DNA from: Acinetobacter celticus
GTDB taxonomy: Bacteria; Pseudomonadota; Gammaproteobacteria; Pseudomonadales; Moraxellaceae
Direction: 5' to 3'
NCBI RefSeq assembly: GCF_001707755.1
Contig: NZ_MBDL01000010.1
Span: 333,650-397,649 of the forward strand
DNA length: 64,000 nucleotides
The notes under the pieces are model-generated. The model was not told the origin of the DNA and ran no database searches. It saw only the letters and a list, made by a program, of their open reading frames with translations. Of this stretch, positions 54,893 through 63,754 are shown piece by piece. A program made the translations under genes and the position numbers. Within the stretch, counting starts at the first letter, position 1. Each line of letters opens with the position of its first letter.

Positions 54893-55810
54893 ATGTCATT
54901 TATGCAATCTCTTTGGTTGATTTTCCAACTTCTCTTTTGTCTTTTTCTTGGTTTTGTACTTGCACGCAAACTTCCGCAGAAATTAGAACAGCTCTGTTTT
55001 AAAGTTTTACCCTACTTTACTTATATTTTATTAATTGCAATTGCGATCGAATTTTCACAAACGCTGCATAATATTGCCAATCCTACACAAATCTTATCCA
55101 GTGCAATTGGCTTGGCTTTAGCAACCTCTTTGGGTGCATTTATCTGTTGCTATGCATTATTTAAAATGATTGGCTATCAGCCCTTACAAGGGAAAGTTTC
55201 AATCGACCTACTCACCAAGTCATTGCTTAATATTGGCTACGCTTTTTTTGCTTTAGCTGTGGGCTATGGGATTGCTGAATTTGCTAACACTTTCAACTTC
55301 AGTATGCGTGTCAGCACATGGAGTCTACTTTTAGTTTTTATGTTTTTAATTGGCTTAGATTTAGCTTATTCACCATTAGATCGTTCATGGTTGAACTGGA
55401 AAATTTTATTGGTTCCTCTTGCTTGTATTGTTGGTTCAATTTTAGGTGCTATCGCAATTTCATTGTTTATTGATGAAATTAGCCTGAAAGATTTAATCAT
55501 GCTTTCACAAGGCTATGGTTTTTATTCAATGACCGGAATTGTCGTGACCGAATTAAAGAATGCTCATTTAGGCAGTATTGCCCTAATTAATGATTTATTC
55601 AGAGAAATTTTTGCAATTATTTTTATGTACTTAATTGGGTGGCGTTATCCACGCTCAGCTATTTCATCTGCAGGTGCAACAGCAATGGATGTAACCCTAC
55701 CCATGGTGAAACAATCTTGTGGTAATGACTTTATCCCGCATGCGATGGTGAGCGGTTTTGTATTGTCTGTACTTGCACCAATTGTCGTCAGCATATTGGC
55801 AGCACTTTAA
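54893..55810 (+). CDS. LysO-family (DUF340) lysine exporter-like membrane protein
   Basis: This integral membrane protein (305 residues) has about eight hydrophobic helices. Segments such as KSLLNIGYAFFALAVGYGI and GYGFYSMTGIVVTELK match LysO (E. coli YbjE), an L-lysine exporter. It follows the monooxygenase gene by 41 bp with the same orientation, but the two functions are not obviously linked. A bidirectional terminator follows. The substrate is inferred from the family. Confidence 0.85.
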   Translation: MSFMQSLWLIFQLLFCLFLGFVLARKLPQKLEQLCFKVLPYFTYILLIAIAIEFSQTLHNIANPTQILSSAIGLALATSLGAFICCYALFKMIGYQPLQGKVSIDLLTKSLLNIGYAFFALAVGYGIAEFANTFNFSMRVSTWSLLLVFMFLIGLDLAYSPLDRSWLNWKILLVPLACIVGSILGAIAISLFIDEISLKDLIMLSQGYGFYSMTGIVVTELKNAHLGSIALINDLFREIFAIIFMYLIGWRYPRSAISSAGATAMDVTLPMVKQSCGNDFIPHAMVSGFVLSVLAPIVVSILAAL

Positions 55811-55902
55811 TCCTTTGCTTTTTGGTTTCCCCTTATAAATGATATGATCTATCAAGGGAAAATGGCATGTAAAACAATGCGTTTTTTGGAACTAAAAATA
55901 AT

Positions 55903-55931
55903 AAAAAGCCTTTCGAAAGAAAGGCTTTTTG
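55903..55931. terminator. Bidirectional terminator between lysO-like gene and pyrF
   Basis: The stem AAAAAGCCTTTC/GAAAGGCTTTTT lies between convergent genes with A and T runs on both sides. Confidence 0.93.
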
Positions 55932-55943
55932 ATTTTGAAAAAA

Positions 55944-56624
55944 TTACAGCGTTGCCAAAATATCTTTTAGCATTTGATTTGGGTTTTCAGCTTGCGTAAT
56001 TGGTCGACCAATCACTAAATGCGTTGAGCCATCTAACATGGCTTGTTTAGGTGTGACAATGCGTTTTTGATCATCTGCATTCGAACCTTCAGGACGAATA
56101 CCCGGTGTAACCAATGCAAATTCTGAACCTAAAGTTTCCCGTAGCATTTTTGCTTCTTGGGCTGAACAGACCACACCATCCAAACCACTCTCTTTGGTTA
56201 GCTTTGCAAGACGTTTCACCTGTTCAAAGGGTTCAACATCTAGACCAATATCGGCTAAATCTTCACGCCCCATAGACGTCAACACCGTAACTGCAATCAG
56301 TTGGGTGTTATAGTTACCAGCCTTTAAACGCTCAACACAAGTTTCCATCATTTTACGACCACCAGAAGCGTGGACATTGACCATCCATACGCCCATATCG
56401 GCAGCCGCACACACGGCTTGTGCCGTTGTATTTGGAATATCATGAAATTTTAGATCTAAAAAGACTTCAAAACCTTCGCCATGTAAAGCTTTAACAATTG
56501 ATGAACCTTCGTGGGTAAATAATTCTTTACCGACTTTTACACGACATAATTCAGGGTCTAATTGCCCAGCAATCGCCATTGCGTCATCATGACTTTTTGC
56601 ATCTAAAGCAACAATAATACTCAT
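55944..56624 (-). CDS. pyrF: Orotidine 5'-phosphate decarboxylase
   Basis: This enzyme catalyses the last step of UMP synthesis. The N-terminus IVALDAKS and the catalytic segment [13 protein letters not shown] (Lys and Asp) are clear, followed by [15 protein letters not shown] and [14 protein letters not shown]. The frame begins with TTG at 56639, but the ATG at 56624 (MSIIVALD) has GAAGGG upstream and is the normal start. The length is 226 residues. It stands alone upstream of a long leader region. Confidence 0.97.
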   Translation of the reverse strand: MSIIVALDAKSHDDAMAIAGQLDPELCRVKVGKELFTHEGSSIVKALHGEGFEVFLDLKFHDIPNTTAQAVCAAADMGVWMVNVHASGGRKMMETCVERLKAGNYNTQLIAVTVLTSMGREDLADIGLDVEPFEQVKRLAKLTKESGLDGVVCSAQEAKMLRETLGSEFALVTPGIRPEGSNADDQKRIVTPKQAMLDGSTHLVIGRPITQAENPNQMLKDILATL

Positions 56625-57215
56625 GAGGAGACCCTTCAAACTGACAAAATTATGGCATTATACGGATTAAGCTCAAGACGACCAAGACTAATTTTCTAAA
56701 ATAATTCAAAATCCCAATTAAGTTTTTTATCCATCTATTTTTATAAATAAACCCCAATTTTGAGTCATTCGATGGATTCAATACGATCATTTTTTACTTT
56801 TAAACATGTGATTATTCCATAAATAAAATCTAAAACCCTTCTCATTTAGCAAGTGTTTATCCGAGTTTTACTCAAAGTTTTAACGCAAATACTAATGGCA
56901 TTCTTTCTATCTAGTTTTAAACCTATAGCTGTATCTATTTCTGCCTATTCTTATAGTGAAAAATAAAAATTGATTCTGACCTTTACTTTATAAGCCTTGA
57001 AATGACTAATCAATTTATCAACCTAAGATAGGTTACTACCTGAATATTCATTAACTTTTCTGACCCACGACACACTAATCAACGAAACTATGAGTTTTGA
57101 ATTAGCTCATTTTCCAACATATTCAAGTAAAAAACACTTATCGGATAAAGAAATGGAAAAAGTGGATAGAGCGAATCTTGCTTTCAGGCTTCAATCACCT
57201 TAGAGATGTTTGAAT
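56625..57215. other. pyrF-antA divergent intergenic region
   Basis: About 590 bp of AT-rich sequence. It contains two 21-bp-spaced half-sites near 57133-57168 (see separate entry) and a repeated nonamer ACTAATCAA at 57005 and 57074. The remainder shows no gene. Confidence 0.5.
57133..57168 (+). promoter_or_regulatory. Candidate AraC/XylS-type operator of antAB
   Basis: GGATA occurs at 57143-57147 and again at 57164-57168, 21 bp apart on the same face. Ten bases before each lies AACA and TGGA. This is similar to the XylS/BenR site TGCA-N6-GGNTA repeated at 21 bp. It ends 48 bp before the antA start. The probable ligand-sensing protein is the AraC-type regulator at 61200-62183. Confidence 0.55.
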
Positions 57216-58640
57216 ATGGAAAAAAGCCAAATGGAAATTCGCAACACTGCCGAGTGGCAAGATTTTATTCGCAATTGTTTAGATTTTCGTCCCGAAGACG
57301 GTGTGTATCGTATTGCACGTGAAATGTTTACAGAAACAGAATTATTTGATTTAGAAATGGAACACATCTTTGAAAAAGTGTGGATCTATGCATGTCATGA
57401 AAGCGAAATTCCAAATAAAAATGACTTTTTGACCGTACAAATCGGTCGTCAACCTATGATTATTAGCCGTGATGGTTCTGGTGAATTACATGCGCTGGTA
57501 AATGCTTGTCAGCATCGAGGTGCAACCTTAACACGTGTCGCTAAAGGCAATAAATCAACATTTACCTGTCCCTTCCATGCATGGTGCTATAAATCGGATG
57601 GTCGCTTGATTAAAGTCAAAGGCCCAAGTGAGTATTGTGAAGACTTCGATAAATCTACACGCAACTTAAAACAAGGACGTATCGAAAGCTATCGTGGGTT
57701 TGTTTTTGTCAGCCTAGACACACAAGCAACCGATACACTTGAAGATTTTTTAGGCGATGCTAAAGTTTTCCTAGACTTAATGGTTGATCAATCCCCTACT
57801 GGTGAATTAGAAGTTTTACAAGGCAAGTCAGCTTATACCTTCGCAGGTAACTGGAAACTCCAAGATGAAAATGGCCTAGACGGGTATCACGTCAGCACTG
57901 TGCATTATAACTATGTGTCAACAGTACAACATCGCCAGCAAGTCAACATTGCCAATGGCCTAGATATGGACACGCTTGATTATAGTAAATTAGGTGCAGG
58001 CGATGGTGACACCGATGATGGTTGGTTCAGCTTTAAAAATGGTCACAGCGTATTATTTAGCGATATGCCAAACCCAGCGGTACGTCCCGGTTACGATGTG
58101 GTTATGCCATATTTAGTCGAAAAATTTGGGGAAGATCGTGCGAAATGGGCAATGCACCGTTTACGTAATTTAAATCTTTATCCAAGCCTCTTCTTTATGG
58201 ACCAAATCAGTTCGCAATTACGTATTGTACGCCCTGTGGCATGGAACAAAACTGAAGTGATTAGCCAATGTATTGGGGTAAAAGGTGAATCGGCTGAAGC
58301 TCGCCGTAACCGTATTCGCCAGTTTGAAGATTTCTTCAACGTGTCAGGTTTGGGTACACCAGATGATTTGGTTGAATTTAGAGAACAACAGAAAGGGTTC
58401 CAAGCACGTTTAGAACGTTGGAGTGATATCTCTCGTGGCCATCACAACTGGAATTATGGCTCAAGCAAAAATGCTGAAATCTTAGGAATTCAACCTGTTA
58501 TTACAGGGCGCGAAATTACGCATGAAGGCTTATATGTCAACCAACATGGTCATTGGCAACAATTAATGCTCAAAGGCTTAAAGAAAGATGCACTCAAAAT
58601 GCACGATATTACATTCCAAACTGAAACAGCGGAGGTTTAA
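57216..58640 (+). CDS. antA: Anthranilate 1,2-dioxygenase, large (alpha) subunit
   Basis: This Rieske non-heme iron oxygenase converts anthranilate to catechol. The Rieske ligands are CQHRG (C-x-H) and CPFH (C-x2-H), 16 residues apart; the mononuclear iron site is NGLDGYHVSTVH. Long stretches such as GNWKLQDENGLDGYHVS and NLYPSLFFMDQISSQ are nearly those of A. baylyi AntA. The frame can begin at TTG 57210; ATG 57216 is used here, and ATG 57231 would match the A. baylyi start. A ribosome-binding site is weak for each. It is the first gene of antAB. Confidence 0.95.
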   Translation: MEKSQMEIRNTAEWQDFIRNCLDFRPEDGVYRIAREMFTETELFDLEMEHIFEKVWIYACHESEIPNKNDFLTVQIGRQPMIISRDGSGELHALVNACQHRGATLTRVAKGNKSTFTCPFHAWCYKSDGRLIKVKGPSEYCEDFDKSTRNLKQGRIESYRGFVFVSLDTQATDTLEDFLGDAKVFLDLMVDQSPTGELEVLQGKSAYTFAGNWKLQDENGLDGYHVSTVHYNYVSTVQHRQQVNIANGLDMDTLDYSKLGAGDGDTDDGWFSFKNGHSVLFSDMPNPAVRPGYDVVMPYLVEKFGEDRAKWAMHRLRNLNLYPSLFFMDQISSQLRIVRPVAWNKTEVISQCIGVKGESAEARRNRIRQFEDFFNVSGLGTPDDLVEFREQQKGFQARLERWSDISRGHHNWNYGSSKNAEILGIQPVITGREITHEGLYVNQHGHWQQLMLKGLKKDALKMHDITFQTETAEV

Positions 58641-58642
58641 TC

Positions 58643-59134
58643 ATGAGCATGGAACTCACTTTTGCAGTGTCTCAATTTTTAAACCAAAAATCAGAATATT
58701 GCGATAATTTTCAATGGAATAAATATTTAGAGCTGTATGACGAAGACAGTGAATATCATATCCCGCAGTGGATTGATGACCATACTTATGTCACCGATCC
58801 AAACCAAGGGATGTCTTATATTTATTATGAAGACCGTACTGGCCTAGAAGATCGCGTATTCCGCATTGAAACAGGCAAAGCTGCTTCGGCAACGCCTTTA
58901 CCACGTACAGCTCACTTTATTAGTAATGTGCGTGTTAAAGAGCTTGATGGAGGACTAATTGAAGCCAAAGTGGTGTGGAAAACTTTATATAATCGTCAAG
59001 GATTAGAAGGCCAATTCTACGGTCATGCAACCTATACTTTACGTAAAACTGAAGACAGCTTCCGTATTCGTAAACAACATACCGTATTACTAAATGACAA
59101 AATTGATTCCGTTTTAGACTTCTATCATGTCTAA
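58643..59134 (+). CDS. antB: Anthranilate 1,2-dioxygenase, small (beta) subunit
   Basis: This 163-residue subunit has the ring-hydroxylating dioxygenase beta fold (cystatin-like): YEDRTGLEDRVFRIETGKA and TAHFISNVRV, followed by VVWKTLYNRQGLEGQFYGHA. Its ATG begins two bases after the antA stop, with GGAGG inside the antA tail, so the two are translationally coupled. A reductase gene should follow immediately; only a ruined antC is there. Confidence 0.95.
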   Translation: MSMELTFAVSQFLNQKSEYCDNFQWNKYLELYDEDSEYHIPQWIDDHTYVTDPNQGMSYIYYEDRTGLEDRVFRIETGKAASATPLPRTAHFISNVRVKELDGGLIEAKVVWKTLYNRQGLEGQFYGHATYTLRKTEDSFRIRKQHTVLLNDKIDSVLDFYHV

Positions 59135-59145
59135 GAAGTAAAACA

Positions 59146-59574
59146 ATGGCGCATTCAGTAGCACTTCATTTCGCAGATGTAAAAAATTTATCTCTGTTCA
59201 AGAAGGCCAATTACTGCTGAATGTGGCCATTTACCAAGGTATCCACCTTCCCTTAGGCTGTCTTGCTAAGGTGTTTATGGAAATGCCAAGGTAAATACGA
59301 AATGGGCATTGATGAACAAGAATATGTAGACGAAAAAGCCCTTAGCCCACGTGATTTAGCTGAATACAAAATGCTCGCTTATCAGTCTCGCTAAACATCA
59401 GCATCTATCTAAGATTGAACTCTTTTATGCTGTCACTAAAGAAATTGATTTGTGTGAGCTACAGCGTTTACAAGATAATTCCAATAAATTGCCAATTTTA
59501 AATATCACCCAGTTGTGAGCCAAGCCACTGAAACATGGACTGGGAAAACAGGATTTATCCAACAATACTGTTAG
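59146..59574 (+). pseudogene. antC: antC remnant, anthranilate dioxygenase reductase
   Basis: Pieces of AntC lie in different frames. An N-terminal piece reads MAHSVALHFADVKN, a shifted frame reads FISVQEGQLLLNVAIYQGIH, a third reads CQGKYEMGIDEQEYVDEKAL, and later pieces read ELFYAVTKEIDLCELQRLQ and FKYHPVVSQATETWTGKTGF. All match successive parts of the A. baylyi reductase, but at least four frame changes and several stops break it. The central FAD/NADH part is missing: 429 bp remain of about 1030. The ferredoxin cysteine cluster is partly lost. It cannot make a working reductase. Confidence 0.9.
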
Positions 59575-59783
59575 AGTTTGATACCTTTTAGACTCAATCA
59601 GAATGATAGAGTTACCTAACCTAAAACGTGACTCATTTTAAATCTTAGCAATATTCAGATCTTAAGGTTTTGAAATATTAATCGTTTTAGTTTTTATTTA
59701 TGACACCTAAAAATTAAGCCGCAACAACAAGTAAAAGATATACCATTCAACACAATCGATTTTCAATTATTAAGGGAATAATT

Positions 59784-61130
59784 ATGCAAACAGTCGATAT
59801 CAATCATGTCATAGATCGTGACAAACTTTCGCCATTACAGTGGTTGGTGTTTTTTCTCGGATTTTTGGTCTTTTTCTGCGATGGATTAGATACAGGAATT
59901 ATTGGTTTTGTTGCACCCGCCTTACTCGATGACTGGGGAATAACCAAACCACAACTCGCACCTGTACTGAGTGCAGCACTGGTCGGTATGTCTATTGGCG
60001 CCATTATTTCAGGGCCACTTGCAGATAAATTTGGTCGTAAAAAAGTAATTGTTGCAACTACCTTGCTGTTTGCCATTTTCACAATCATGTGTGGCCTTGC
60101 AACATCTACACAGGATCTGATGATTTATCGTTTTATTACGGGTATTGGTTTGGGCGCAGCGATGCCAAACATCAGTACAATCGTTTCAGAATATATGCCC
60201 ATTAAACGTAGAGCCTTTCTGACAGGAATTGCAGGTTGTGGCTTTATGTTGGGAATTTCATGCGGTGGGATACTTTCTGCATTTCTTTTAGAAAGTTTCG
60301 GTTGGGCTAAAGTTATTATTATTGGCGGTGTGATCCCGATTATTTTAGCGGTATTTTTAATGCTAAAATTACCTGAATCGACCCAATACCTCGTCAAGAA
60401 AAATAAGACTCAACAAGCTCAAGGTATTTTAGAGAAAATTCAAGGTCATCCTTTTGCTGACAATGTCCAATTTAAATTAGCCACAGCAGAAGCAAATACA
60501 AGTGATGAAAGCCCAGTCAAACAAGTATTAGGTAAATACTTCTGGGGTTCAAGCATGTTATGGTTATGCTGTTTTATGAGCTTATTGGTATTTTATCTTC
60601 TAACCAGTTGGATGCCAACAATTCTCAAAACTGCTGGGTTTAGCACACAACAATTCAGTTTAATTGCTGCAATTTTCCCATTTGGTGGCGTGATTGGCGC
60701 AGTGATCATGGGTTGGTATATGGATAAGTTAAATCCTACAAATGTCATCAGATATGCTTATCTATTTGCATTTATCCTATTTATCATCACAGGTTTTGTC
60801 AGCTCAAACTTTATCTTATTTGGCATTAGCCTATTCTTAATTGGTGCATTATTGGTAGGTGCACAATCTTCACTTTTACCTTTATCTGCCTTATTTTACC
60901 CATCAACCTGTCGTGCTGTTGGCGTATCTTGGATGCACGGTATTGGTCGTGTTGGTGCTATCATCGGCGCGTTCTATGGTTCACTTATTTTTACGTTTGA
61001 ACTCAGCCTCAGTGGTATTTTCTATATCCTAGCAATTCCAACCGTTATCTCATTTATTGCGCTAAGCATTAAAGTAATTTCTGAAAAATCTAAAGATAAA
61101 CAAGAAATTAACACACAAGAATTGGCTTAA
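59784..61130 (+). CDS. MFS transporter, aromatic acid:H+ symporter (AAHS) family
   Basis: This 448-residue major facilitator has 12 predicted helices, the MFS motif GPLADKFGRKKVIV after helix 2 and a family-specific DGLDTGIIGFVAPALLDDW segment in helix 1, as in BenK/PcaK/MucK. The likely substrate is anthranilate or another aromatic acid, from context. It lies 209 bp beyond the antC remnant. AAGGGA precedes the ATG. A strong terminator follows. Confidence 0.9.
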   Translation: MQTVDINHVIDRDKLSPLQWLVFFLGFLVFFCDGLDTGIIGFVAPALLDDWGITKPQLAPVLSAALVGMSIGAIISGPLADKFGRKKVIVATTLLFAIFTIMCGLATSTQDLMIYRFITGIGLGAAMPNISTIVSEYMPIKRRAFLTGIAGCGFMLGISCGGILSAFLLESFGWAKVIIIGGVIPIILAVFLMLKLPESTQYLVKKNKTQQAQGILEKIQGHPFADNVQFKLATAEANTSDESPVKQVLGKYFWGSSMLWLCCFMSLLVFYLLTSWMPTILKTAGFSTQQFSLIAAIFPFGGVIGAVIMGWYMDKLNPTNVIRYAYLFAFILFIITGFVSSNFILFGISLFLIGALLVGAQSSLLPLSALFYPSTCRAVGVSWMHGIGRVGAIIGAFYGSLIFTFELSLSGIFYILAIPTVISFIALSIKVISEKSKDKQEINTQELA

Positions 61131-61137
61131 TCCACAC

Positions 61138-61176
61138 AGCGCTTGTCCTTTTTAAATAAAGAGGACAAGCGCTCAT
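61138..61176. terminator. Terminator after the MFS gene
   Basis: A perfect 11-bp stem, AGCGCTTGTCC/GGACAAGCGCT, has extra A-T pairing in the loop, between convergent genes. Confidence 0.85.
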
Positions 61177-61199
61177 TTATACTATAAATGCCCCAAAAA

Positions 61200-62183
61200 C
61201 TACTGAAATTTCGCCTTAGTTTCACTTGGGTTTTCGCCAAACTCCTCGCGATACTCTTGCGAAAATCGGCTTAAATGACTAAATCCCCAATCATATGCAA
61301 CTTTTGAAATAGAAATATCTTGTTGCTGACCGCTACTCAAAATTTTATATACTTTCTGTAGACGATGCTTTTTTAAAAAGACCAGTGGACTCATTCCATA
61401 ATAATACTGAAATTGATCATATAATTTACTTTTCGAAACCCCTGCCACCCGTAAAATCATTTCTATAGACAGCATTTCATGAGCATGATCAATCATAAAT
61501 TTTTTAACATTACGAATAAAAAGTGGCACCTCTTGAGATGATAAATTTCGCAAAGCTTCTGAAAAATTATTTTCTTGTGAAAGTAACAATGCTTTAATCA
61601 AAAAATTTTCATAATCTTCAGAAAACATTCTTAAACCATAAAAATCTGTATATTGTGACTTAACTAACATGAAATTCTGAATGTTTGACCACCAAGCTCC
61701 AATCATTTGATCCAGAGCTAAGTCCATGTTGGGATTAAAAATAATACTTTCATGTACGGGATGATTCAGCAAATCAGAGAGCACCAACTGCATACTCTGC
61801 TCAGGAATAACGACCTGTAATTTTTTACAATCTTTATCAATAAATAAATCTTGAAAATCATTATTTGAAACAATTAAACCATTACTTTGGTCAGACTGAT
61901 AATGTTCACCCCTAATATTTAAAGATTGTTTCCCATTCAAAGGCAAACTAATACTATAAGCTTTAAGCTGTGAAATATTAATTGCAACATTGGCACCATA
62001 TTGAATACAACCAATGGTCATGTGCTTATTAGGCAAACGTAGACCATCATATTGAAAGTCCAAAGTATTGCGATATGTTGTTTCTAAACGATGATCGCCA
62101 CAAATACTAGACATCAAATTTTGAGCAAAATCGGCTTGCTTTGTATTATGTTTTAAATCTGAGTGTTGGCTAAATGATTGCAT
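61200..62183 (-). CDS. AraC/XylS-family regulator, AntR-like
   Basis: The C-terminal third has the two helix-turn-helix motifs of the family (MLSIEMILRVAGVSKSKLYD, then SISKVAYDWGFSHLSRFSQE, ending in EFGENPSETKAKF). The N-terminal domain matches the AraC-binding-like domain of AntR/BenR/XylS regulators. It lies beyond the MFS gene and points leftward, convergent with it. Two starts are possible: TTG at 62252 and ATG at 62183 (used). It is the probable activator of antAB. Confidence 0.85.
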   Translation of the reverse strand: MQSFSQHSDLKHNTKQADFAQNLMSSICGDHRLETTYRNTLDFQYDGLRLPNKHMTIGCIQYGANVAINISQLKAYSISLPLNGKQSLNIRGEHYQSDQSNGLIVSNNDFQDLFIDKDCKKLQVVIPEQSMQLVLSDLLNHPVHESIIFNPNMDLALDQMIGAWWSNIQNFMLVKSQYTDFYGLRMFSEDYENFLIKALLLSQENNFSEALRNLSSQEVPLFIRNVKKFMIDHAHEMLSIEMILRVAGVSKSKLYDQFQYYYGMSPLVFLKKHRLQKVYKILSSGQQQDISISKVAYDWGFSHLSRFSQEYREEFGENPSETKAKFQ

Positions 62184-62898
62184 CTTCCTTGTACCTCGTT
62201 GAGGTTTTACTCCAAGGTTGTACGTTTTAAAATATCCTTTTAAGTTGAACAACCCAATATCATTTTGGCGAATAACTGATAATTTAAAATTAGATTCTTG
62301 ATAAAAATAGTCTACTTTATTAAAGCTGAAAACATAAGAAAAGTTAATAGCCTTTATTACATAAATTTATACTTTAAAAGTATAAATCAAAGACCATATC
62401 TCTGCTCTAGCATATAGAAATGTGTAAAATGTAACAGCTAGAATAGCCAAAGACACAAAGTAGCAATTAGATTCTCTTATGGTGATTTAAAATTCTCATT
62501 CAGCATCTTAAATATTGATTTTGGAATATGCCATAAAACCAATAGAAGCCATGTTAGAGCTTAAGCATAGCTGGAAGTTTGAAATATCATGACTGGAATT
62601 GATTTCATTAACCCAATGATTTCACGTTCAAAAAAATAAAAATAAAAAGATCAATGGATCGCATCGAATACATTGTATGACCTATAGGACTTTTTCACTG
62701 ACCATTCCAGTTAATCTAAATACAAGCTAAAGAATTCTTCTTTACTCAAAAACTCTTTCTCAAATGAAAATGTACGCTTTTTATAGTTATCAACCTATTC
62801 AAACACAATAAAAAATGCCCTTGGCAATATGTCCAAAGGCATTTAAATTAAACTTGCTTCAATATTCTATAAGATAAAAATCTTATTTATATTGTGGC
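62184..62898. other. Intergenic region between regulator gene and lapA
   Basis: About 700 bp of AT-rich sequence. It contains the promoter of the AraC-type gene and the lapA terminator near its right-hand end (62813-62844). No convincing gene or repeat is visible between. Confidence 0.4.
62809..62844 (-). terminator. Terminator of ihfB-lapA
   Basis: The stem AAATGCCCTTGG pairs with CCAAAGGCATTT (one weak pair) and is followed on the minus strand by T5. Confidence 0.85.
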
Positions 62899-63264
62899 TT
62901 ACAGCGGTGTAGATGGACGGTCATTAGGATTGATATCTAATACCGTTTTTTCATGTCTCGTATGTGCTGCAGCTTCAGCAGCTGCCAATTGTGCAGCTTG
63001 AATCTGTTCTTTACGTAGGTGTTCAATATCTTTACGCAAACGTTTAATTTCCCAATTGTTTTGGAATACACGAAAGACTTGTACTCCAATCAATAAACCC
63101 AGCACAATACCCAAAGCTAAAGTTAACAGTAATAGTAACCCTAAGCGCATTGCAGGAACTTGAGTAAATAGTAAATCTACAGACAATTCAGTTCCATTTT
63201 GCAAAACAAGGAACAACGAATAGCCAAACAAAACAATGAGTAAAACAACTAAAACGTAACGCAT
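62899..63264 (-). CDS. lapA: LapA-domain (DUF1049) inner-membrane protein
   Basis: Two membrane helices (about residues 3-20 and 42-65) are followed by a charged coiled-coil (IKRLRKDIEHLRKEQIQ), the LapA layout. In E. coli LapA works with LapB in lipopolysaccharide assembly control. Here the order is rpsA, ihfB, lapA. The frame opens at GTG 63270; the ATG at 63264 has GAGGT upstream. Its 121 residues are normal. No lapB follows in the window; the next leftward gene is the antR-like regulator. Confidence 0.9.
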   Translation of the reverse strand: MRYVLVVLLIVLFGYSLFLVLQNGTELSVDLLFTQVPAMRLGLLLLLTLALGIVLGLLIGVQVFRVFQNNWEIKRLRKDIEHLRKEQIQAAQLAAAEAAAHTRHEKTVLDINPNDRPSTPL

Positions 63265-63288
63265 AAACACCTCGAATTGAATCTAAAC

Positions 63289-63591
63289 TTATTCTGCTGT
63301 TTCGTTTACGGCATCACGCAATGCTTTACCTGGTTTAAAGTGAGGAACTGCTTTTGCAGCTACTTCTACAGATTTACCCGTTTTAGGATTACGGCCCACA
63401 CGTGGTTCACGATGATGCAATGCAAAACTTCCAAAGCCACGAATTTCAATGCGATTATCTGTTGCTAGTGCTTCTATCATTTGATCAATCATGATCTTAA
63501 CAGCTTCTTCAACCAGCGGTTCAGCTAAGTGCGGGTTTTTAAGAGAAATGCGTTCTATTAAGTCTGACTTATTAAGTGCTTCAGTAGTCAT
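63289..63591 (-). CDS. ihfB: Integration host factor, beta subunit
   Basis: This 100-residue HU-family DNA-bending protein has [27 protein letters not shown] arm (GSFxLHxRxxRxGRNPKTG), which intercalates Pro into DNA, and starts [16 protein letters not shown]. It forms a heterodimer with IhfA. It lies between rpsA (164 bp upstream) and lapA (24 bp downstream). AGAGG precedes its ATG. Confidence 0.96.
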   Translation of the reverse strand: MTTEALNKSDLIERISLKNPHLAEPLVEEAVKIMIDQMIEALATDNRIEIRGFGSFALHHREPRVGRNPKTGKSVEVAAKAVPHFKPGKALRDAVNETAE

Positions 63592-63656
63592 CTGCGACCT
63601 CTTTAATTATCAAGCTACTTGGAATCTATTTCCTGATAATAACCTGTTTAAATACA

Positions 63657-63694
63657 AAACGGTAGCGTAATAATGACTTACTACGCTACCGTTT
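63657..63694 (-). terminator. Hairpin between rpsA and ihfB
   Basis: A 13-bp perfect stem, AAACGGTAGCGTA/TACGCTACCGTTT, has a 12-nt loop. Read on the minus strand a short T-rich stretch follows, so it can end or attenuate the rpsA transcript before ihfB. Confidence 0.85.
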
Positions 63695-63754
63695 ACAGTA
63701 ATTATGTAAAAAGTATTAAATAACTTACATTATCAATACAATTCAAACACTTAC

